Origin: Jiella sonneratiae
GTDB taxonomy: Bacteria; Pseudomonadota; Alphaproteobacteria; Rhizobiales; Rhizobiaceae
Assembly (NCBI RefSeq): GCF_017353515.1
Contig: NZ_JAFMPY010000007.1
Span: 62,001-126,000 of the forward strand
DNA length: 64,000 bases
Direction of reading: 5' to 3'
Shown: positions 1 to 8,099 of the stretch, one piece after another
Layout: every line of letters starts with the position of its first letter
How positions within the stretch are numbered: the first letter of the stretch is position 1
Position numbers and translations under genes: made by a program
Notes under the pieces: model-generated
What the model was told of the DNA's origin: nothing
What the model saw: the letters and a program-made list of their open reading frames with translations, nothing else
The model's database searches: none

Positions 1-762
1 GTCGAGGCCGGGGATTTCGGCGAGCGCAAAGAGCAGCGCCCCGAGACCGATCGGCCGCCCGGCCGCATCCTCGCCGTGCCAGGCATTGACGTTCTGGCCG
101 AGCAGCGTCACCTCGCGCACCCCGGCATCGGCGAGCTGTTTCGCCTCGTCGACGATCCGGGCGAGCGGCCGCGAGGCCTCGGCACCGCGGGTGTAGGGTA
201 CGACGCAGAAGGTGCAGAACTTGTCGCAGCCTTCCTGGACGGTGAGAAACGCCGTGACGCCGCGCGCGCGGATTTCCCTGCGGCTGGCTTCCGGCAGATG
301 CGCGAACTTGTCCTCGACGGCATGGTCGGTCTCGACCACGCGTTCGCCCCTGTCGACCCGCGACAGCGCCTGCGGCAGCCGGTGATAGGTCTGCGGCCCG
401 ATGACGAGGTCGACGACCGGCGCCCGGGCGATGATCTCCTCGCCTTCGGCCTGCGCCACGCAGCCCGCGACGGCGACCTGCGTGCCCTTGCCGGCAAGGG
501 CGCGATCGGCCTTGAGGCGGCGGATCCTGCCGAGCTCCGAATAGATCTTCTCGGCCGCCTTCTCGCGGATGTGGCAGGTGTTGAGGAGAACGAGATCCGC
601 CTCCTCCATCGCCTCGGTCGCCACGTATCCGCCCTTCGCCAGCGCATCGCCCATGCGCTGGGAATCGTAGACGTTCATCTGGCAGCCATAGGTCTTGATG
701 AACACCTTGCGCGAACCGGCCTGTCGCGTCGGCGGGACTGTCGCTTGCCTCGTATCGCTCAT
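1..762 (-). CDS. miaB: tRNA-2-methylthio-N6-dimethylallyladenosine synthase MiaB (C-terminus outside window)
   Basis: Radical SAM methylthiotransferase that adds the methylthio group to i6A37 of tRNAs reading UNN codons. About 254 N-terminal residues are present; the rest lies left of base 1. The first ATG gives [11 protein letters not shown], followed by the UPF0004 domain: YGCQMN (Cys27), LNTCHIRE (Cys63) and AGCVAQAEG (Cys near 100) supply the three ligands of the auxiliary cluster. [16 protein letters not shown] near residue 180 carries the CxxxCxxC radical-SAM motif. It is downstream of plsC on the same strand. Identity is firm; only the TRAM domain cannot be checked. Confidence 0.96.
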   Translation of the reverse strand, partial: MSDTRQATVPPTRQAGSRKVFIKTYGCQMNVYDSQRMGDALAKGGYVATEAMEEADLVLLNTCHIREKAAEKIYSELGRIRRLKADRALAGKGTQVAVAGCVAQAEGEEIIARAPVVDLVIGPQTYHRLPQALSRVDRGERVVETDHAVEDKFAHLPEASRREIRARGVTAFLTVQEGCDKFCTFCVVPYTRGAEASRPLARIVDEAKQLADAGVREVTLLGQNVNAWHGEDAAGRPIGLGALLFALAEIPGLD

Positions 763-918
763 GCGCCCTTCAGTTCAGGCTCCGGTTCGTTCGGGTCGGG
801 TTCGTCGAGGAGGCTCGGGACACGCGACCCTCGGAAAGGATCTAGCGCCATATATCGACGGCATCGTGGCGTTGCGCAAGCGGCGGCGGCCGCTTTTCGC
901 CGTCGCGGCGCGGGATCG

Positions 919-1710
919 TCAGTCGCGGGCGCGCAGCGCAACGGCGAGAAGGCGCCTGACGCTCGCCTCGCTCTGCCGGGCCACGGCCTTTCGATCCGAG
1001 GTTTCGGTGAAGAGGATCGGCTCGCCGAAGGCGACGGTGGCGTCGATCGCGCCCTCTCTCAGGAAGTCGAGCAGGTGCGGAGAAAGCTCGACGTTTCCCG
1101 GCCATGCGGCGAGGGGGCGATGATAGCGGCCGAGCGGCAGGCCGTTGGCGCGCGTATAGGCGACGGCCACCGGCTGGACGAGGACGGATTTCGAGGCCGA
1201 ATCGCGCAGCGCCATCTGGGCGGCGCCGAACAGCGCGGTGCGGAACGGCAGGACCTCGTTGCCGTCGGAGGTCGTGCCTTCGGCGAACAGCACCATCGCG
1301 TCGCCTTCCGACAGGCGCGTCGCCACCTCGGAGGCATGGCGGCCGGTGCGCCCGCGCGCCTCGCGTTCGACGAAGACGGTGCGCTGCAGCCGCGCGAGGA
1401 GGCCGAAGGCCGGCCAGGTCTCGACCTCGGCCTTGGCGATGAAGCAGAGCGGCATCACCTTGCCGAGCACCATGATGTCGGACCAGGACTGGTGGTTCGA
1501 GACGATGAGCAGCGGCCGCCCGGCCGCCGGCTCCCCCGAGACCGTCACCTTCACCCCGGCGACGAAGCAGGCGACGACGTGCCAGAGATGCGGAAGCCGC
1601 TTGCGCAACGGCCAGCCCCGTCGCATCGCGACGGCCTGAAGCGGCCAGAGGGTCAGCGTCATGGCGACGAGCACGAAGGCCACGAAGCCGACGCGAAGCC
1701 GGGCGATCAT
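919..1710 (-). CDS. plsC: 1-acyl-sn-glycerol-3-phosphate acyltransferase (PlsC family)
   Basis: Membrane-bound acyltransferase making phosphatidic acid from lysophosphatidic acid. The 263-residue product has a hydrophobic N-terminus (residues 7-29), the acceptor motif NHQSWSD (His73, Asp78; the NHxxxxD catalytic pair) and FAEGTTSDGN (Glu144-Gly145, phosphate-binding motif). Length is normal for the family. It lies between rimI and miaB, all transcribed leftward, with about 160 bp on either side. The specific acyl donor and acceptor cannot be told from sequence, and lyso-ornithine-lipid acyltransferases (OlsA) are close relatives. Confidence 0.88.
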   Translation of the reverse strand: MIARLRVGFVAFVLVAMTLTLWPLQAVAMRRGWPLRKRLPHLWHVVACFVAGVKVTVSGEPAAGRPLLIVSNHQSWSDIMVLGKVMPLCFIAKAEVETWPAFGLLARLQRTVFVEREARGRTGRHASEVATRLSEGDAMVLFAEGTTSDGNEVLPFRTALFGAAQMALRDSASKSVLVQPVAVAYTRANGLPLGRYHRPLAAWPGNVELSPHLLDFLREGAIDATVAFGEPILFTETSDRKAVARQSEASVRRLLAVALRARD

Positions 1711-1875
1711 GACGGCTCGTTCTCGGCGCGGCGTTTCAGGGGCACGGGTCTCTTCGTCGTGGTCGGTCCCGTCGACCCGGAGCGCCGTCCCGGCAGGGAC
1801 CGCGCGGGGGCGGCGTGAAGCTTTCGTCTGCGCCGTCGTCCGGCGGGCGGGGAGCCTCGGGCCCTGCCGATGCTC

Positions 1876-2409
1876 TCAGCCCTCGCGCGACAGGCTGCGC
1901 TTCAGGGTCAGGGCGCTGGTCCGCCTGCCGTCCGGATGCTGGTAGTAGGCGGGGCGCCGTCCCACTTCCTCGAAACGCAGTCGCTTGTAAAGCCTCAGGG
2001 CCGGCTCGTTCTCCTCGTCCACCTCGAGAAACAGCGAATGCGCCCGGTCGGCGTGGAGCTTCTGCAACACGTTGTCCATCAGCAGCCGGCCGATGCCGGC
2101 GCGGCGGTTGCGGCGCGCGACGGTGATGGTCAGGATCTCGGCTTCGCCGCCGACGTTGCGGGCGAGCACGAAGCCGAGCGGCGGGCCGTTCACCAGCGCC
2201 GGCTGGCGCACGACGTAGCCGAAGCTGCCGCGCTGGGCGAGCAGCGTGCCAAGCTCGTCTCCGGACCATGACTGGTCGAAGGCCTCGCTGTGCAGCTCCG
2301 CGGCTGCATCGAGATGTTCGTCGGTGAGTTCGGCGACGACAGGCTCACCCTGCCCGAGGAAGCTCTCGAGCCAGTTCGTCGTCCAGACCCAGGGCAGGAA
2401 CCAGTACAT
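1876..2409 (-). CDS. rimI: ribosomal-protein-alanine N-acetyltransferase RimI-type GNAT
   Basis: GNAT acetyltransferase, probably acetylating the N-terminal alanine of ribosomal protein S18. The acetyl-CoA loop is RRNRRAGIGRLLM (the R/Q-x-x-G-x-G/A motif), followed by LFLEVDEENEPALRLYKRLRFEEVGRRPAYY, shown here only to identify the family: EVDEEN...A..LY, then a Tyr near the end. I prefer the ATG at 2409 (MYWFLPWVW, 177 residues) because GGGGAGG lies 9 bases upstream; an in-frame ATG at 2427 has a poorer site. It follows tsaB, the usual partner. In several Rhizobiaceae a fur/mur gene follows rimI, as I recall; here there is none before plsC. Confidence 0.88.
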   Translation of the reverse strand: MYWFLPWVWTTNWLESFLGQGEPVVAELTDEHLDAAAELHSEAFDQSWSGDELGTLLAQRGSFGYVVRQPALVNGPPLGFVLARNVGGEAEILTITVARRNRRAGIGRLLMDNVLQKLHADRAHSLFLEVDEENEPALRLYKRLRFEEVGRRPAYYQHPDGRRTSALTLKRSLSREG

Positions 2410-2536
2410 GACGCAAAGCCTCCCCATGCCGGCCCCGAAAATCTCCGGGACTGCGGTCGATCGATAAGTCCCGGCCCGCCGATCGGCTTCGGCGGGCGGG
2501 CGCTGTCACTGAAAACACTATGATATCCGCGATCGA

Positions 2537-3292
2537 TTAGGGAAAGCTTTCCGTCGCGTCCCGGCGCAACGAGGGGAGTGAGGAGGGCTTGGCGTCGGCC
2601 GAGCGCAGATAGACAGGCCGCGGCGGCGTTTCCGCGGCACCGGCCGCGCCGAGACGGGCGAGCGCTTCCGGATCGATCCTGTCGCGATCGTCGAGGAGGA
2701 TCGCCTGCCCGCCGGCGAGATGGCTTGCCGCGATCGGCGCCCCGGATCCGACGAGCCGGAGCGGACCCGGCCATGCGCCGGCATCGGCGAGGAATGCTTG
2801 CAGGGCCGCCGGGGCGAGCGCGGCGGGAGAGGCGAGCGGGCCTCCGTCGGCCGCAAAGAGGCCGGCATAGACTTCGCCGCGGCGGGCATCGAGAACCGCG
2901 AGGATCGGGCTCGCCGTGGCGCCTTCCTCCTCGCCCTCGTCTGCCGCACGGGATTCGTTGCGGAAAACTGCGCCATGGGCGAGGGCGGCCAGCGTCGAGA
3001 CGCCCACCGCCGGAACGTCGAGGGCGAGCGCCAGGCCGCGGGCCGCCGCGACCCCGACGCGGATGCCGGTGAAGGAGCCGGGGCCGGTGGCGACGACGAT
3101 GCGCGTCAGATCCCCGTAGCGGGCCCCGGCCGCATCGAGTACCTCCGCGATGACGCCGGTCAGCCGCTCGGCATGACCCTTGCCGATCTCGGGTTCGGCC
3201 GCGGCGAGGAGACGCCCTGCGCCGGCCGGGTCGAAGATCGCGGCGGTGCAGCGCGTGAAGGCGGTATCGATGGCGAGAATCAGGGGCGGCAT
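2537..3292 (-). CDS. tsaB: tRNA threonylcarbamoyladenosine biosynthesis protein TsaB
   Basis: Non-catalytic partner of TsaD in t6A37 synthesis. The 251-residue protein begins LILAIDTAFTRCTAAIF, the ASKHA ATPase-fold phosphate-1 strand, and has the family signature VVATGPGSFTGIRVG near residue 70-85 followed by ARGLALALDVPAVGVS. The ATG at 3292 is chosen because everything upstream in the same frame is unrelated and runs through the neighbouring toxin remnant. An acidic, low-complexity insertion (DEGEEEG) near residue 125 is unusual. rimI follows 127 bp downstream. Confidence 0.93.
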   Translation of the reverse strand: MPPLILAIDTAFTRCTAAIFDPAGAGRLLAAAEPEIGKGHAERLTGVIAEVLDAAGARYGDLTRIVVATGPGSFTGIRVGVAAARGLALALDVPAVGVSTLAALAHGAVFRNESRAADEGEEEGATASPILAVLDARRGEVYAGLFAADGGPLASPAALAPAALQAFLADAGAWPGPLRLVGSGAPIAASHLAGGQAILLDDRDRIDPEALARLGAAGAAETPPRPVYLRSADAKPSSLPSLRRDATESFP

Positions 3293-3350
3293 GGGCTCGC
3301 GGATGACTGCTGGCAAGATCGGTGCGTCGGACGAGCCAGGCGCGGGCGGG

Positions 3351-3563
3351 TCATGTCGACGAACCGATGCTTCGATGCGGCCGCCGGTGAAACAAAGTGC
3401 CATCTCGGCCGCCTCGCACGTGATCCACGCAGATTGCAACAGGGCAAAGAGAGGCTGCAGAGATCGATATCCAATCGGCGAGAGCGATGGCTTCGATGCA
3501 AACCTTCGCCGAGTCCTCTTCCAGCAGGATTGCCATCAAAGCAGACGTATCGACGACGATCAC
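3351..3563 (-). pseudogene. truncated VapC-type PIN-domain toxin
   Basis: The first 38 or so residues are a clear PIN-domain start: MIVVDTSALMAILLEEDSA supplies the first catalytic Asp (Asp5), followed by a helix and LADWISISAAS. After that the frame loses resemblance to the family and stops at 70 residues, where VapC proteins run to about 130. The later conserved Glu and Asp residues are missing. The start overlaps the vapB stop in an ATGA arrangement, so this was once a normal vapBC operon. A deletion reaching toward tsaB is the likely cause. Not expected to be an active ribonuclease. Confidence 0.75.
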
Positions 3564-3820
3564 CCTGGCAGGCCGTCTTCGTCGTAGAGGAAATCCTGGC
3601 TGCGCGCCGCAGAGGGACCGGGGGTGGCGTTGAGGCGCGCAGACCGCTGAATTTCTTCCAGCAAGGCACGCCGCGAGACCGCCTTCGATGCCGCCTTATC
3701 GACCGGCTCGAGCCGAATGCGGGGCTTTCCATGATGGGTCAGAATGACCTCTTCGCCTGCCTCGGCCCGGCGCACGAGTTCGTCCAGTCGGCCTTCGGCC
3801 TCAGCGATAGACGCTTTCAT
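3560..3820 (-). CDS. vapB: VapB/Phd-type antitoxin
   Basis: An 86-residue Phd/YefM-like antitoxin: MKASIAEAEGRLDELVRRA forms the N-terminal DNA-binding fold start, followed by EEVILTHHGKPRIRLEPV, the typical 'G.p.a.L.p' strand. The C-terminal part (residues 48-86) is the disordered toxin-neutralising tail. The ATG at 3820 aligns with the usual family start; an upstream in-frame start at 3868 adds residues unlike the family. Its partner toxin is broken, so the gene is probably an orphan that may still autoregulate. The pair separates nfuA from tsaB. Confidence 0.82.
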   Translation of the reverse strand: MKASIAEAEGRLDELVRRAEAGEEVILTHHGKPRIRLEPVDKAASKAVSRRALLEEIQRSARLNATPGPSAARSQDFLYDEDGLPG

Positions 3821-3911
3821 TTCGCGTCCTTTCCACACCTCGGGAAAACTCAGCCTGAACGAAAACATGATCGCCGCGACACGATCGATTTTTGTGTGCC
3901 TTAACCCCGAA

Positions 3912-4484
3912 TTAAGCCGCCTCGACGGCTTCCACGGCCTCGACCTCCGGCAGGAAGTGGCGCAGCAGATTCTGGATGCCGTGCTTCAGCGTCGCGGTCG
4001 AGGAGGGGCAGCCCGAGCAGGCGCCGCGCATGTTGAGATAGACGGTGCCGTCCTTGAAGCCGCGGAAGGTGATGTCGCCGCCATCCTGCGCGACGGCCGG
4101 CCTGACGCGGGTCTCCAGCAGTTCCTTGATCGTCGCGACGGTCTTCTCGTCGGCGGAATCGAAGAACTCCTCGCCGCCCGTGGCGGCCGGCGCGCCGCTC
4201 GGCGCCATGACCGGCTCGCCGGCCATGAAATGCTCCATCAGCGCCGCGAGGACCGCCGGCTTCAGATGCTGCCACTCTGCCGCCTTCTTCGTCACGGTGA
4301 CGAAATCGTAGCCGAAGAAGACGCCCGAAACGTCGGGAATCGCCATCAGCCGGGCGGCGAGCGGCGAGCGCATCTCGGCGTCTTCGAGCGAGGCGAATTC
4401 CTCGGTGCCGCGCTCGACGACCACCCGGCCGGGCAGGAACTTCAGGGTCGCGGGATTGGGGGTGACTTCGGTCTGGATGAACAT
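3912..4484 (-). CDS. nfuA: NfuA/NifU-type Fe-S cluster scaffold or carrier protein
   Basis: A 190-residue Fe-S biogenesis protein with the two usual domains. Residues 1-88 form the Nfu N-terminal domain (MFIQTEVTPNPATLKFLPG). Residues from about 105 form the NifU-like domain with AVAQDGGDITF and GACSGCPSS, the CxxC that holds a bridging [4Fe-4S] cluster between subunits. It delivers clusters to target enzymes; the radical SAM MiaB in the same chain would be one client in principle. The C-terminal tail repeats EAVEAVEA. uspA lies upstream, separated by a 225-bp gap in which I see no gene. Confidence 0.93.
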   Translation of the reverse strand: MFIQTEVTPNPATLKFLPGRVVVERGTEEFASLEDAEMRSPLAARLMAIPDVSGVFFGYDFVTVTKKAAEWQHLKPAVLAALMEHFMAGEPVMAPSGAPAATGGEEFFDSADEKTVATIKELLETRVRPAVAQDGGDITFRGFKDGTVYLNMRGACSGCPSSTATLKHGIQNLLRHFLPEVEAVEAVEAA

Positions 4485-4709
4485 CGTCTCGGCCTTTCGC
4501 CAGCTCTCGTCGCGTCGGGGCGGTCCCGGAGGGCGTTTCTGGAATCCTTCGGCTTTCTACCGGCTCGCCGCTTCTGCCGCAACAAATGGGGACGGCGGGG
4601 CCGGATGTCAGCGGCATGCGGGGGGCGGCTGACGGCTCCGGGCATCTTCAGGCGGCTTCGACCGGCCCGATACCGCCCGGCCGTTGGCGACGGATCCGGC
4701 ACGGCCGCA

Positions 4710-5201
4710 TCAGCAGAGGCTGATGATCTCGTCGTCGGTGAGCGAGGCCGGCACGATCGTCACCGGGATCGGGAAGGCCGCCCCCTTGCCGGCGACCGCC
4801 GACACCAGCGGTCCGGGCCCTTCGCCGGCTTCGCCCGCGGCGAGGACGAGAATCGCGATCTCGCGGTCGGCCTCGATCTGGCCGTGGATCTCCTCGATGA
4901 TCTTGCCCTCGCGGATCACCGTCTCCGGCTCGATGCCGACGACCTCGCGCAGGTCCTCCGCGACCTTGGCGAGGCTGTTTTCGGCCTCTTCCTGCGCCTC
5001 GGCCCGCATCAGCTTCTCGACGCCGAGCCAGTGCTGGAAGTCGCCGGGCTCGATGACGTAGAGGAGAACCGCCCCGCCGCCCGACGCCTTGGCGCGATAG
5101 GCGGCGTAGGAGGCCGCCCGGGTGCATTCGGGCGTGCCGTCGATGATCGCCAGGAACTTGCGCTTGCCGCCGGCTTCGCGGCCCAGTCGTTTTGAAACCA
5201 T
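4710..5201 (-). CDS. universal stress protein, UspA family
   Basis: A 163-residue single-domain universal stress protein. It starts with the beta strand RKFLAIIDGTPE, then YVIEPGDFQHW, and has a hydrophobic core strand IAILVLAAGEAGEG. The classical ATP-binding Gx2Gx9G(S/T) loop is only partly kept (GEAGEGPGPLVSAVAGKG), so nucleotide binding is uncertain. uspA next to trpS and nfuA is a common Rhizobiales order. Here a toxin-antitoxin pair has been placed between uspA and trpS. Confidence 0.85.
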   Translation of the reverse strand: MVSKRLGREAGGKRKFLAIIDGTPECTRAASYAAYRAKASGGGAVLLYVIEPGDFQHWLGVEKLMRAEAQEEAENSLAKVAEDLREVVGIEPETVIREGKIIEEIHGQIEADREIAILVLAAGEAGEGPGPLVSAVAGKGAAFPIPVTIVPASLTDDEIISLC

Positions 5202-5253
5202 GGCGCTAAGATGGCGGGGAGAAGGGACGGAGGCAAGGTGGGGCGGTCCTGGC

Positions 5254-5550
5254 TTACGAGTCCCCGTCTCCGCTCGGCGCGGTCTTCTGCTTCTGATGGA
5301 TCAGGCGGAGGATTTCGAGCCTGTCCGAAGTCGCGCGGTATGTGACGAGATAGGACGTGCGCAAAATCAGCTTGACGGAAACGCCCGTCATCTTCGTCGG
5401 ACGGCCGATCGGTCGGTTCGCGAGGGCCACGACACCAGCCGCGATCCGATCCGAGACGAGTTGGGCGGCATGCGGGTCACGATCGCGGAGATATCGCATG
5501 GCATTGCGGAACTCGGTGCGCGCCCGCGGGGCCCAGACGATCGTCCTCAA
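5254..5550 (-). CDS. RelE/ParE-superfamily toxin
   Basis: A 98-residue type II toxin. IVWAPRARTEFRNAMRYLRDRDPHAAQLV is represented by its first helix motif 'W.p.A..ef....y', then ALANRPIGRPTKMTG and LRTSYLVTYRATSDRLEILRLIHQ, the conserved RelE/ParE core ending in a basic strand. The start codon is TTG, overlapping the antitoxin stop (TTGA), which implies translational coupling. The pattern (GRP...G...L..s.Y.v.Y) is nearer ParE than RelE, but the target (gyrase or ribosome) cannot be assigned. Confidence 0.82.
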   Translation of the reverse strand: MRTIVWAPRARTEFRNAMRYLRDRDPHAAQLVSDRIAAGVVALANRPIGRPTKMTGVSVKLILRTSYLVTYRATSDRLEILRLIHQKQKTAPSGDGDS

Positions 5551-5807
5551 GCGGTTCGGCGTTTGTCGGCCGAGTCGAGCATTGCGCGTATCTCCGCCAC
5601 GACATCCTCGTGAGCGAGGCCGCCATTCTCTTCGACGTCGGCAATCCGCCGCTTCAGCTCCGCGATCTCGGCCATGTCGGCCTCGAAATATTCGTCGAGC
5701 ATGACGCCGAGATAGCTGGCGGGGTCGTGGCCGGAGGCTTCGGACAGCCGGCGGAGCTTGTCGGCCGCGTCGCCCGAAAGCGTCACCGTCATGGCTTCGC
5801 CGCCCAT
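5547..5807 (-). CDS. antitoxin of the RelE/ParE pair
   Basis: An 86-residue acidic protein, first gene of the toxin-antitoxin operon. The N-terminus TVTLSGDAADKLRRLSEASG resembles a ribbon-helix-helix DNA-binding arm; the rest is helical and charged, as expected for a toxin-wrapping tail. AAGGAGG lies 5 bases before the ATG at 5807, which favours this start over the internal ATG at 5792. No specific family (ParD, RelB) can be named with certainty. Confidence 0.75.
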   Translation of the reverse strand: MGGEAMTVTLSGDAADKLRRLSEASGHDPASYLGVMLDEYFEADMAEIAELKRRIADVEENGGLAHEDVVAEIRAMLDSADKRRTA

Positions 5808-5885
5808 TCCGGCCTCCTTCGTTGCCTGTCGATCCGCAGAAGATAGCGAAAGATCATCCAGGTTGCGAGGCTCGGCCGCGTCCGC

Positions 5886-6950
5886 CTACTGCAGAAACCC
5901 GACGATCTCCTTGACGTCGCGCATCGTCCTTTCGGCGATCGCGCCGGCCCGCTCGCCGCCGTCCTTCAGCACGGCGTCGATATGGCCGGGATCGTCGGTC
6001 AGCCGGCGCATCTCGCCGTTGATCGGGGCGAGCTTCTCGACCGCGAGCTCGGCGAGCACCGGCTTGAACTCGGAAAACTGCCGGCCGCCGAAGTCCGTCA
6101 GAACCGCCGCCTTGCTCGTCTCGGCGAGCGCCGCGAAGATGCCGACGAGATTGTCCGCCTCGGCCCGGCCCTCCAGCCCCTTGACCTCGGAGGGGAGGGC
6201 GTCGGGGTCGGTCTTCGCCTTCCTGATCTTGCGGGCGATCTGCTCGGCGTCGTCGGTCAGGTTGATGCGCGACAGGTCCGACGGGTCGGATTTCGACATC
6301 TTCTTCGAGCCGTCCTTGAGGCTCATGACCCGCGTCGCCTCGCCCTCGATCAGCGGCTCGGTGATCGGGAAATAGCCGTTCACCGTCTCCTCCCCCATGG
6401 CGATCTCGGTGCCGAGGCCGGCGGCGGCGATCTTCTGCGAAAAGTCGTTGTTGAACTTGATGGCGATGTCGCGGGTGAGTTCCAGATGCTGCTTCTGGTC
6501 GTCGCCGACCGGAACGTGGGTGGCGCGATAGAGCAGGATGTCGGCAGCCATCAGGCTGGGATAGGCGAGAAGCCCGAGCGAGGCGTTCTCGCGGTCCTTG
6601 CCGGCCTTCTCCTTGAACTGCGTCATCCGGTTCATCCAGCCGATGCGGGCGACGCAGTTGAAGATCCAGGCGAGTTCGGCATGGCCGGAGACGCGGCTCT
6701 GGTTGAAGACGATGTGGCGCTTGGGGTCGATGCCGGCGGCAAGGAAGGCGGCGGTGATCGAGCGGATCTGGCCCTTCAGGTCGTCATGCACGAGCTGCGC
6801 GGTGATCGAATGCAGGTCGACGACGCAATAGATGCAGTCCTGGCTTTCCTGCAGCGCGACGAACTTCTTGATCGCGCCGAGATAGTTGCCGAGATGCAGG
6901 TTGCCAGTCGGCTGCACGCCGGAAAAGACGCGCGGGGCGAAATCGCTCAT
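5886..6950 (-). CDS. trpS: tryptophan-tRNA ligase
   Basis: Class Ic aminoacyl-tRNA synthetase of 354 residues. The ATP-binding HIGH-like motif is TGNLHLGN (His19-Leu-Gly-Asn22), and the KMSKS loop is [10 protein letters not shown] (Lys217-Ser221). The tryptophan pocket region [16 protein letters not shown] and the D-x-K/Q motif [16 protein letters not shown] are intact. The ATG at 6950 is chosen because the family starts just before [11 protein letters not shown]; longer starts upstream add an unrelated Arg-rich stretch. It is divergent from rpmI. Confidence 0.96.
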   Translation of the reverse strand: MSDFAPRVFSGVQPTGNLHLGNYLGAIKKFVALQESQDCIYCVVDLHSITAQLVHDDLKGQIRSITAAFLAAGIDPKRHIVFNQSRVSGHAELAWIFNCVARIGWMNRMTQFKEKAGKDRENASLGLLAYPSLMAADILLYRATHVPVGDDQKQHLELTRDIAIKFNNDFSQKIAAAGLGTEIAMGEETVNGYFPITEPLIEGEATRVMSLKDGSKKMSKSDPSDLSRINLTDDAEQIARKIRKAKTDPDALPSEVKGLEGRAEADNLVGIFAALAETSKAAVLTDFGGRQFSEFKPVLAELAVEKLAPINGEMRRLTDDPGHIDAVLKDGGERAGAIAERTMRDVKEIVGFLQ

Positions 6951-7078
6951 GGGGGCGGCTCCGAAGAAGGAAACTCGGATTTTGCCGGGCCTTATGGCGG
7001 AGGCGGGTCCGGCGATCAAGCGTCGGCGGCTCGCGCCCGGGGAGCGGGCCCGCATGCGGCGCGATCCCGGACGATCCC

Positions 7079-7107
7079 TTGCATAAGATCACGCCCTCGC
7101 GTATGAG
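7079..7107 (+). promoter_or_regulatory. candidate housekeeping promoter for rpmI-rplT
   Basis: TTGCAT and TATGAG are separated by exactly 17 bases, in the 302-bp gap between divergent trpS and rpmI. The -10 is 145 bases before the rpmI ATG, leaving a long leader. That leader contains a short perfect dyad (CCTTCT-A-AGAAGG, 7178-7190). Alphaproteobacterial promoters are weakly conserved, so this is a suggestion only. Confidence 0.35.
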
Positions 7108-7252
7108 AGCCACCGTTCAGAGGTGAGCCGGCCGGCAGGGCATGCCGTGGCGGTTCCAGATGCTGTTCGCGACCTTCCCTTCTAAGAAGGACTGTCCGGG
7201 GCTGCCGCAAGACGGCCCGGTCCGGCGTCGCGATCCCTTGAAGGAGAGCAAA

Positions 7253-7453
7253 ATGCCCAAGATGAAGACCAAGTCGAGCGCCAAGAAGCGCTTCAGGATG
7301 ACGGCCAACGGCCACGTCAAGGCGGGAGCCGCAGGCAAGCGCCACGGCATGATCAAACGCTCCAACGACTTCATCCGCGACGCGCGCGGCACGATGATCC
7401 TGTCGAAGCCCGACGAGCGGATCGTCAAGACCTATATGCCGTACGACCGCTGA
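7253..7453 (+). CDS. rpmI: 50S ribosomal protein L35
   Basis: A 66-residue, very basic ribosomal protein. [18 protein letters not shown] is the family signature start, and KRHGMIKRS is the conserved internal block. GGAGAG stands 5 bases before the ATG. rplT follows 38 bp downstream with its own ribosome-binding site (CAGGAG), the normal bacterial pairing. infC, the usual upstream partner elsewhere, is not in the window. Confidence 0.98.
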   Translation: MPKMKTKSSAKKRFRMTANGHVKAGAAGKRHGMIKRSNDFIRDARGTMILSKPDERIVKTYMPYDR

Positions 7454-7491
7454 GCGGCGCCGCGGGCAGAAAGATTTCAGGAGTTTAGATC

Positions 7492-7911
7492 ATGGCACGC
7501 GTCAAGAGGGGCGTTACCGCCCACGCCAAGCACAAGAAGGTTCTCAAGCAGGCCAAGGGTTTCTACGGCCGCCGCAAGAACACCATCCGCACCGCCAAGG
7601 CCGCCGTCGACCGCTCGAAGCAGTATGCGACGCGCGATCGCAAGGTCCGCAAGCGCAACTTCCGCGCCTTGTGGATCCAGCGCATCAACGCCGCCGTCCG
7701 CGAGCACGGCCTCACCTACGGCCGCTTCATCGACGGCCTGAACAAGGCCGGCATCGAGGTGGACCGCAAGGTGCTGTCGGACATCGCGATCCACGAGCCG
7801 GAGGCCTTCGCCGCCCTCTGCGAATCCGCCAAGACCGCGCTCGCCTATCTCAAGGACGGCGAGTTTCCGGGCGCCTACGAGCGGGCGGTCGGAGAAAAGC
7901 GCGCGGCCTGA
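7492..7911 (+). CDS. rplT: 50S ribosomal protein L20
   Basis: A 139-residue 23S rRNA-binding protein needed for early 50S assembly. [19 protein letters not shown] and [17 protein letters not shown] form the long basic N-terminal helix. The globular part has [19 protein letters not shown] and [19 protein letters not shown]. The C-terminal tail is about 20 residues longer than in Escherichia coli, as usual in Alphaproteobacteria. A strong hairpin and a terminator follow. Confidence 0.98.
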   Translation: MARVKRGVTAHAKHKKVLKQAKGFYGRRKNTIRTAKAAVDRSKQYATRDRKVRKRNFRALWIQRINAAVREHGLTYGRFIDGLNKAGIEVDRKVLSDIAIHEPEAFAALCESAKTALAYLKDGEFPGAYERAVGEKRAA

Positions 7912-7959
7912 CGCACGATCTGGGACTTCGGACGGCTTTCGTCCGGCGTCGATCGTGCG
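7912..7959 (+). repeat. nested inverted repeat just after rplT
   Basis: Outer arms CGCACGATC / GATCGTGCG are perfect, and an inner hairpin CGGACG-gcttt-CGTCCG sits between them. It begins one base after the rplT stop codon and is not followed by a T-run, so it is not by itself an intrinsic terminator. It may protect the 3' end of the rpmI-rplT mRNA. Confidence 0.6.
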
Positions 7960-7990
7960 GCAAACGACAGGCCCCGTCTGACATTCGAGG

Positions 7991-8027
7991 AAAGGCCCGC
8001 GCGGGAAATGCCGCAGCGGGCCTTTTT
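7991..8027 (+). terminator. intrinsic terminator between rplT and pheS
   Basis: Perfect 10-bp stem AAAGGCCCGC / GCGGGCCTTT around a 15-base loop, running into TTTTTC. It ends the rpmI-rplT unit 73 bases before pheS. No Phe-rich leader peptide was seen between rplT and pheS, so ordinary termination is more likely than pheST attenuation. Confidence 0.8.
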
Positions 8028-8099
8028 CGCGTCGTCGAGATGCGATCCCCAGATGCGAAAGAGCGCCCGCCATGCGGGGGCAGACCGAAGAGGTGACAG

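Noticed and set aside
7912-8099. Phe-codon leader peptide attenuating pheST
   Set aside because: No short frame with clustered Phe codons precedes the terminator.
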